Source of the DNA: Paguma larvata
Taxonomy: Eukaryota; Chordata; Mammalia; Carnivora; Viverridae
Assembly (NCBI GenBank): GCA_030068075.1
Contig: CM057833.1
Coordinates: forward strand, 51,523,087 to 51,587,086
Length of the DNA: 64,000 bases
Direction: 5' to 3'
Position numbers and translations under genes: made by a program
Part shown: in pieces, positions 58,176-64,000 of the stretch
Layout of the letters: each line of letters opens with the position of its first letter
Position numbering within the stretch: position 1 is the stretch's first letter
The notes under the pieces: generated by a model
Told to the model about the DNA's origin: nothing
The model's database searches: none
What the model saw: the letters and a program-made list of their open reading frames with translations, nothing else

Positions 58176-59546
58176 TCTTAATCAATTTATTGTCAAATTG
58201 GTTTCTATACAGCACCCAGTGCTCATCCCAACAAGTGCCCTCCTCTGTGCCCGTCACCCTCTCCCCCCTCCCGCACCCTGCCTCTCCCCTCAGTTTGTTC
58301 TTAGTATTTAAGAGCCTCTTATGTTTTGCCTCTCTCGCTCTCTGTGGCTTCCCCCCCACTTCTTTTCCCCCATGGTTTTCTGTTAAGTCTCAAAATCCCC
58401 CTATGCGTGGAAACATATGGTATCTGTCTTTCTCTGACTGACTTAGTTCACTCAGCATAATACCATCCAGTTCCATCCATGTTGCCACACATGGCCAGAT
58501 TTCATTCTTCCTCATTGCCACATAGTGTTCCATTGTATATATATACACCACATCTTCTTCAGTCATTCATCAGTTGATGGACACTTAGTCTCTTTCCATG
58601 ATTTAGCTGTTGTCGAAAGTGCTGCTATAAACATTGGGGTACACGTGCCCCTATGCATCAGCATTCCTGTATCTCTTGGATAAATTCCCAGCAGAGCTAT
58701 TGCCAGGTCATAGGGTAGTTCTATTTCCATTTTTTTGAGGAACCTCCACACTGTTTTCCAGAGCAGCTGCACTAGTTTGCATTCCCACCAACAGTGTAGG
58801 AGGGTGCCTGCTTCTCCACATCCCCGCCAGCATCTATAGTTTCCTGATTTGTCCGTTTTAGCCAATCTAACTAGTGTGAGGTGGTGTCTCAGTGTGGTTT
58901 TGATTTGTATTTCCCTGATGATGAGTGACACTGAGCATCATTTCATGTGTCTGTTGGCCATCCGGATGTCTTCTTTGGAGAAGTGTCTATTCATATCTTC
59001 CACCCATTTCTTCACTGGATTATTCATTTTTCGGGTATGGAGTTTGGTAAGTTCTTTATAGATTTTAGATACTAGTCCTTTATCTGATATGTCATTTGCA
59101 ATTATCCTTTCCCATTCCGTCATTATCTATTAGTTTTGTTGGGGCTGTTTCCTTTGCAGTGTAGAAGCTTTTTTATCTTGATGAGGCCCCAATAGTTCAT
59201 TTTTGCTTTTGATTCCCTTGCCTTTGGAGATGTGTTGCGTAGGAAATTGCTGCGGCTCAGGTCAAAGAGGTTTTTTCCTGCTTTCTCCTCTAGGATTTTG
59301 ATGGTTTCCTGTCTCACATTCAGATCCTTCATCCATTTAGAGTTTATTTTTGTGAGTCGTGTAAGAAAGTGGTCTAGTTTCAACCTTCTGCATGTTGCTG
59401 TCCAGTTCTCCCAGCACCATTTGTTAAAGAGGCTGTCTTTTTTCCACTAGAAACTCTTTCCTGCTTTGTCAAAGATTAGTTGGCCATATGCTTGTGGGTC
59501 CATCTCTGGGTTCTCTGTTCTATTCCGTTGGCCTATGTGTCTGTTT
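58176..59546 (-). mobile_element. Young felid LINE-1 fragment L1-F, antisense
   Basis: The least diverged L1 in the window. Minus-strand translation gives long ORF2 C-terminal pieces: 58563-58931 ([20 protein letters not shown], the cysteine-rich domain), 58938-59123 and 59123-59383 ([20 protein letters not shown]). Only small frame breaks separate them. 5'-truncated at about 59546; both ends abut CT repeats, so the duplication is unclear. Confidence 0.9.
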
Positions 59547-60056
59547 TTGGCCATCTCTCTCTCTTTCTGATCCAGATTTACTTCTCCCAGAACACTGAAC
59601 TTTGTTTCAAAAATTTTAATTATCATCGCTTCCCGTTGTACCCAACAGTCCTTGCACTAAGAATTAGATATCTTTGAGTATAGCAGAAAAATTCATCTTG
59701 CTCCCAGTATTATACGGGTGGCAATGACGTCCATTTTCATTTCCTCTTCTTACTGATATTTCCTGGGCTGCTCAGTGAAGTGTTTTGCCGATCTCCTACA
59801 TCGCACTTGATTCTTCCCTCGGTGGTGTAGTACCCAACCAGGAAGTCCTTTCAGGGGAAGCACATAATAAATTTCCTACCTGGCTTCTGAGAATAAAGCC
59901 AGTAGAGAAAGAGAGGAAAATTCACATTATTGACTTCCTTTGTACTAAGACATAAAACATGGTTACTACATAGCAGGAAGATTCCAGAGACAGGAATTCA
60001 AAGCGTGCGATTTCCAGATCCCAGAGTTAGGTACTATTTCTCACCCTGTTATCTTT

Positions 60057-60271
60057 TTTTTTTTTTTTAATATTTATTTATTTTTGAGACAGAGAGAGAG
60101 ACAGAGCATGATTGAGGAAGGGCAGAGAGAGAGGGAGACACAGAATGTGAAATAGGCTCCAGGCTCTGAGCTGTCAGCACAGAGCCCGACGCGGGGTTGA
60201 ATTCACAGACAGCAAGATCATGACCTGAGCCGAAGTCGGCCGCTTAACCAACTGAGCCACCCAGGCGCCCC
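60057..60271 (-). mobile_element. CAN-SINE
   Basis: Reverse orientation; ccctgttatcttt flanks it at 60044-60056 and 60275-60287. Confidence 0.93.
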
Positions 60272-60744
60272 TCTCCCTGTTATCTTTGAAAAATGAATTG
60301 GGCTATCAAACAAGTAGCTTTTCAAAATTTAATTTAATGGACTACCCATTTATTAGAGGAAGAACGCTACTAAGAAAAAGAGTTCTTTATACCTGAAGCC
60401 AAGGGTCTGATGGTGTTAGTGGGCATAGTCTAACACGCAGTAGTACAACCAACGGAAGGACTCAAGTGAAAGGCAACTGAGGGTAATAATTGGAGGCTTG
60501 GTGGGATCCCAGTCTCGGTATGCGATTTTGTTGCAGGCAGTCTTTATCTAGGGCGGAATCTCTTTTTTTAAATTGAGATATAGTTGATCGATAGCATTAT
60601 ATTGGTTTCAGGTTTACAGCATAGTATTTACATATATTATGAAATGATGGCTACAGTAAGTCAGGTTTGACATCCGTCACCACACGTAGTTACAATTTTT
60701 TTTTCTCGTGATGAGAACTTTTACGATCTACTCTTGCAACTTTT

Positions 60745-60943
60745 TTTTTTTTTTAACATTTTTGTTTATTTTTGAGAGACATAGAGACAGAGTGTGAGCA
60801 GGGGAAGGGCAGAGAGAGAGAGGGAGACTCCAGACTCCGAGCCATCAGCACAGAGCCCGACGCAGGGCTCGAACTCACAGACTGTGAGATCATGACCTGA
60901 GCCGAAGTCGGCCGCTCAACCAACTGAGCCACCCAGGCGCCCC
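60745..60943 (-). mobile_element. Young CAN-SINE with perfect 16-bp duplication
   Basis: Reverse orientation in L1-G. Duplication tactcttgcaactttt is identical at 60729-60744 and 60944-60959. The body lacks the cagaatccgaagcaggct part, a short internal deletion. Confidence 0.95.
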
Positions 60944-61391
60944 TACTCTTGCAACTTTTAAACATACAATAAGATATTAGTCACCATGCTCCATGACTTA
61001 TCTATTAAATGGAAGTGCAAACTTCCAGCCTTTTAACAGCCTTCACCCATGTCACCCACCCCCACTCCCCACCATCTCTGGCAACCACCCGTATCTATAG
61101 CTTAGTTCTATATCTATAGTTTAATTGGCTTTGTTCTGTTTTTTAGATTCCACATAGAAGCAAGGTCATACGGTATTTGTCCTTCTCTGTCTGACTTTAG
61201 CATAATGCCCTCAAGGTCCGTCTATGTTGTCACAAATGGCAAGATTTTCTCCTTTTTATGGCTGAATAATATTTCTCTTTCTCCCTTTCTCTTCCTCTCC
61301 CTCCCTGTGTGTGTGAGAGAGAGAGAGAAAGAGATTCTCTGTACCCATTCATCCATTGATGGACACTTAGGTTACTTTTATGTCTTCTTCT

Positions 61392-61602
61392 TTTTTTTTT
61401 AATGTTTGTTTTTGAGAGAGAGACAGAGCATGAATGGAGAAGGGGGGGCGGTAGACAGAGAGGGAGACACAAAATCTCAAGCAGGATCCGGGCTCCAAGC
61501 TGTCAGCACAGAGCCCAATGTGGAGCTCGAACTCACAGACCATGAGATCATAAGCGGAGCTGAAGTCGGACACTTAACTGGCTAAGCCACCCAGGTACCC
61601 CT
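61392..61602 (-). mobile_element. CAN-SINE nested in L1-G
   Basis: Reverse orientation from T-tail to agccacccaggtacccc. Flank similarity is short (tgtctt). Confidence 0.9.
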
Positions 61603-61937
61603 GTCTTGGTTATTATAAATAATGCTGCAATGAACATGGGGGTCCAGATATCACTTGTGAGTTAATGTTTTCCTTTCCTTCAGATAAATACTCAAAAGTA
61701 GAATTACTGGATTAAATGGCAGTTTAAGTTTTTGAGGAACCTCCACACTTTTGTTCATAGTGGCTGTACCAATTTACATTCCCAGTAGTGCATAAATGTT
61801 CCCTTTTCTGCACGTCTTCACCAGTGCTCGTTATCTTGTCTTTGTTGTTGTTGTTAAGCTATTTAATTCCAGTATAATTACTATCTTTTGTCATTTTGAT
61901 AATCGCTATTCTAATAAGTGTGAGGTGATACCTCATT

Positions 61938-62047
61938 CTCTCTCCTTCCGTAGTGGAGGCCGGCATGTCTTTCCAGCTTCGTTTGCCGCTTCCTTCCCTG
62001 GACCAGCCGCTCTGTCCCATCGCGCGCTCATGTGTTCCTGCCATCCG
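61938..62047. other. GC-rich 110-bp insertion in L1-G
   Basis: L1 text stops at gtgaggtgatacctcatt and resumes at tgattttgatttgcat with nothing lost. The insert shares gaggcc, ccagc.tc.tttgcc and catgtgttcc.gcc, in order, with the L2-like segment at 57660-57740. No target-site duplication or A-tail was seen. Confidence 0.7.
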
Positions 62048-62470
62048 TGATTTTGATTTGCATCTTCCTGGTGATTAGCGCTGTTGAACATCTTGTTATG
62101 TACCTAGTGGCTTTCTCCATGTCGTCTATTCATATCCTCTGTCCATTTTACAATAGCAGTTTGGTTTTTTTGTTTTGTTTTGTTTTGTTTGCTATTGAGT
62201 TGTATGAGTACTTTATATATTTTGGACATTAAACCATTACCAGATATATGATTTGCAAATATTTTCTCCTTGAGTAGGTTTTTCATTTTGTTGATGGTTT
62301 TCTGTGCTGGGCCGAAGCTTTTTAGTTTCTTGAGCTCCCATTTCTTTGTTCTTACTTTTGTTTCCTTTACTTTTGGTGTGAAACCCCAAAAATCATCATC
62401 AAGACTGATACCAAGGAGCTTAGCACCCATGTTTTCTTCTAGGAGTTTCATGATCTCAGGTTTGCTGAAA

Positions 62471-63125
62471 AATCTGCTTATAGACTTGTGGGGAGCCCTT
62501 TGTGTAACAACTTGCTTTTCTCTCGCTGCTTTTAAGCATCTCTCCTGGTCTTTAACGTCCAGTCACTTAGTGATAGATGTCTCAGTGGAGGCCTCTTTTA
62601 CTTCATCTTGTTTGTACTCTTTGGGTGTTACGGATCTCAATGTCTCTTTCCTCAGGGTAGGGAAGTTTTCATCCATTAATTCTTCGAAAAAGTTTTCTGC
62701 CCCTTTTGCTCTCTCCTTTTGTTCTGAGACCTGTATAATGTGTATACTGATTTGTTTGATGGTGATCCGTAAGTCCCTTAAGCTAGCTTCATTGCTTTTT
62801 TTTTTTTCCCAACTCTGATTGAATTAATCCCACTGACCTGGCTTTGAGTTCATTAATGCTTTTTTACTGGGTGATCTAGTCTGCTATTGAAACTTTTTAT
62901 TGAATTTTTTTCAGTTGTATTCTTCAGGTCTGAATTTTCTGTTTGTACTTTTACAATATTTCTTTCTCTGTTGAAATTCTCACTTTGTTCATGTGTTAAT
63001 TTTGACTGTTATTTTGAACTCCTTCCGGGTAAATCACATATCTCTGTTTAATTACTTTCTGTTTCTGGATCTTCACCTTGATCTGTTGTTTGGAACACGT
63101 TTTTCTGTTTCTTAATTTTCCTTGA

Positions 63126-63171
<46 letters not shown>

Positions 63172-63180
63172 CTGCACATT
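62471..63180 (-). mobile_element. LINE-1/HAL1 5'-region-like fragment
   Basis: The + strand has tcatccattaattcttcgaa, gttctgagacctgtataatg and ttggtgatccgtaagtccc-like text, resembling the reverse complement of L1 sequence upstream of ORF2. It may be the 5' part of L1-G after a deletion. Ends at a (TC)n run. The 182-codon + strand ORF at 62270-62818 spans both parts and is not a gene. Confidence 0.5.
63129..63168 (+). repeat. (TC)20 microsatellite
   Basis: About 40 nt of perfect TC repeat on the RAVER2 sense strand. Confidence 0.95.
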
Positions 63181-63739
63181 AGATAAAACAGCCACCTCTC
63201 CCAGTCTTGACAGAATGGTCTTGTGTAGGGGATGAACCTGTCCTTAGCTCTTAGTTGTCCCTCAAACTTTTGTGATTGACTAAGCATCCTTGTTTGTTCT
63301 TATGACTCTCTAGTCGAGGCTGTGCTAAGACTTGTCAGTATCCCAAAAGGATGAATTTCAGTTAGCACCTACATGCAGGCTAATTAGAACCTGGACATTC
63401 AGGCAGCAGCTAGGAAAGTGTGTAGTTAAACTTCTTCCAGGGAGAAATATAAACATTTTTTCTTGATTTTGTTTTGTTTTTTGTCTCTTCCCTCTGTGCT
63501 GGGCCAAGGTGTATAGTCATAGGTGGGGTGTAAGGATATTCCTGCATCCATTAAGAATTTGTTTTCTGTTTACTACGGTGCTGTGGGACTCATGCATACG
63601 TGTCTGGTTGGTATCAGAATCAGGCAATCCAGGGACCATCCCTTGGGTGGCAGCCAGAAAAGCTGGGGCCCACACATGTGAAAACTCCTTCTAGGGAAAT
63701 AGTAGTGACTTGGAATGGGCCGGAAGGAGAAGGTGGGTT

Positions 63740-63972
63740 TGGTTTTTGTTTTGTTGATGGTTTCCTTCACTGTGGAAAAAGGTGTTTAGTTTGATATAAT
63801 CCCAGTTGTGCTTTTTGTTTGTCTTGGGGGTTTTTGCTTTATTTTCCTTGGAAGAGACATATCCAGAAAAATATTGCTAAGTTTGATGTCCAAGAGATTA
63901 CTGCCTATGCTTCCTTTTAGGAGTTTTATGGTTTCAGGTCTCATGTTTAGGTCTTTAATCTATTTTGTTTTA
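63740..63972 (-). mobile_element. LINE-1 fragment L1-H, antisense
   Basis: ttgttgatggtttccttcac, agtttgatataatcccagtt and tcatgtttaggtctttaatc are minus-strand ORF2. Separated from L1-G by about 560 bp of unassigned sequence (63181-63739). Confidence 0.75.
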
Positions 63973-64000
63973 AGTTTTTTAATTTATTTGTTTTGAAAGA
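63973..64000 (-). mobile_element. Start of a CAN-SINE cut by the window end
   Basis: tttttaatttatttgttttg then gaaaga is the tail and start of a reverse-oriented SINE. Confidence 0.6.

Larger units (their letters stand above)
60566..62470 (-). mobile_element. LINE-1 fragment L1-G, antisense
   Basis: 3' end at about 60566 (aaattgagatatagttgatc), ORF2 to about 62470 (minus-strand 62104-62451 gives KLLEENMGAKLLGISLDDDF). Split by SINEs at 60745-60943 and 61392-61602 and by a GC-rich 110-bp insertion at 61938-62047. Confidence 0.85.
1..64000 (+). other. RAVER2: RAVER2 gene body (exons 2-11 and introns; 5' and 3' ends outside window)
   Basis: RAVER2 is a nuclear RNA-binding protein with three RRMs that binds polypyrimidine-tract-binding protein (PTB) and modulates PTB-dependent splicing repression. 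Ten exons were placed by translating ORF islands, matching them to the remembered mammalian RAVER2 protein, and trimming to AG/GT borders whose phases join. The joined exons give 559 codons without a stop. Exon numbers assume one upstream exon, as in human. Exon 1 is outside the window on the left; the terminal exon is not seen on the right. That the gene spans the whole window is inferred from the absence of the first and last exons. RAVER1 is the only close paralogue; exon content such as the two leucine-rich PTB motifs and the sequence KSLNNPALLQVLL fits RAVER2 better. Confidence 0.95.
42071..64000 (+). other. RAVER2: RAVER2 intron 11 (open at window end)
   Basis: At least 21.9 kb without a recognisable exon. 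It holds an old DNA-transposon-like repeat (42301-42540), a long L1 (43.6-49.7 kb), a sense old L1 (50.6-53.3 kb), a cluster of SINEs (53.5-56.8 kb), L2 and MIR pieces (57.1-58.1 kb) and more antisense L1s to the end. Unassigned stretches of over 300 bp: 42545-43590, 49725-50600, 53720-54360, 55390-56080, 56830-57120 and 59560-60040; their ORFs show no protein features. Confidence 0.8.

Noticed and set aside
62168..62190. (TTTTG)n run as a special element.
   Set aside because: A short ordinary simple repeat inside L1-G.
62270..62818. A 182-codon + strand ORF.
   Set aside because: It lies antisense to L1 sequence across the junction of two fragments and has a low-complexity Phe/Ser/Leu composition.
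1..64000. CRISPR arrays, phage or plasmid genes, operons, bacterial promoters.
   Set aside because: The regularly seen repeats are dispersed SINEs in both orientations without uniform spacers, and the spliced gene is clearly vertebrate.

Overview
The window is mammalian nuclear DNA from a carnivoran, most probably a cat (Felidae). The main evidence is about two dozen copies of a tRNA-derived CAN-SINE with the felid-type head (gcgcctgggtggctcag) and felid-type body (gctctgtgctgacagctc), together with carnivore-type LINE-1 (L1) fragments. There is no sign of bacterial, plasmid or viral gene organisation. Almost all long ORFs in the window are pieces of retrotransposons.

One real gene is present. 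It is the middle and 3' part of RAVER2 (ribonucleoprotein, PTB-binding 2) on the + strand. Ten internal coding exons can be placed at base resolution: 2798-2864, 7608-8077, 11255-11446, 20882-21008, 28542-28627, 30513-30617, 30780-30891, 32791-33059, 40445-40556 and 41934-42070. All have AG/GT borders and compatible phases. Joined, they give 1677 nt, or 559 codons with no stop. They encode the end of RRM1, all of RRM2 and RRM3, and a long low-complexity C-terminal region with two PTB-interacting motifs of the form [S/G][I/L]LGxxP. The first exon (N-terminus, start of RRM1) lies before the window. The last coding exon (the short C-terminal tail) was not found, so the last intron runs from 42071 past position 64000. 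By established mammalian synteny JAK1 should follow on the opposite strand, but nothing of it is visible here.

Layout: 1-2797 is intron 1. 2.8-42.1 kb holds exons 2-11 separated by introns of 162 bp to 9.4 kb. 42.1-64 kb is one large intron made mostly of retrotransposon DNA. L1 blocks lie at 3.1-7.2, 14.9-18.4, 24.4-27.0, 34.9-39.2, 43.6-49.7, 58.2-59.5, 60.6-63.2 and 63.7-64.0 kb, all antisense to RAVER2. Two older L1 remnants are in sense (41.1-41.5 and 50.6-53.3 kb). Ancient L2 and MIR pieces, an LTR-like block at 21.65-22.3 kb, and several microsatellites fill much of the rest.

No novel biological system was found. The observations most worth a second look are: (1) a 45-bp micro-inversion between two oppositely oriented SINEs at 56.3-56.8 kb, shown by exchanged target-site duplications; (2) a SINE carrying a ~99-bp 3' transduction at 12.78-13.1 kb; (3) a perfect match to the CTCF core motif at 54.37 kb; (4) a NAGNAG tandem acceptor at exon 6; (5) very long CU-rich and UG-rich tracts in the pre-mRNA of a gene whose protein is itself a PTB partner.
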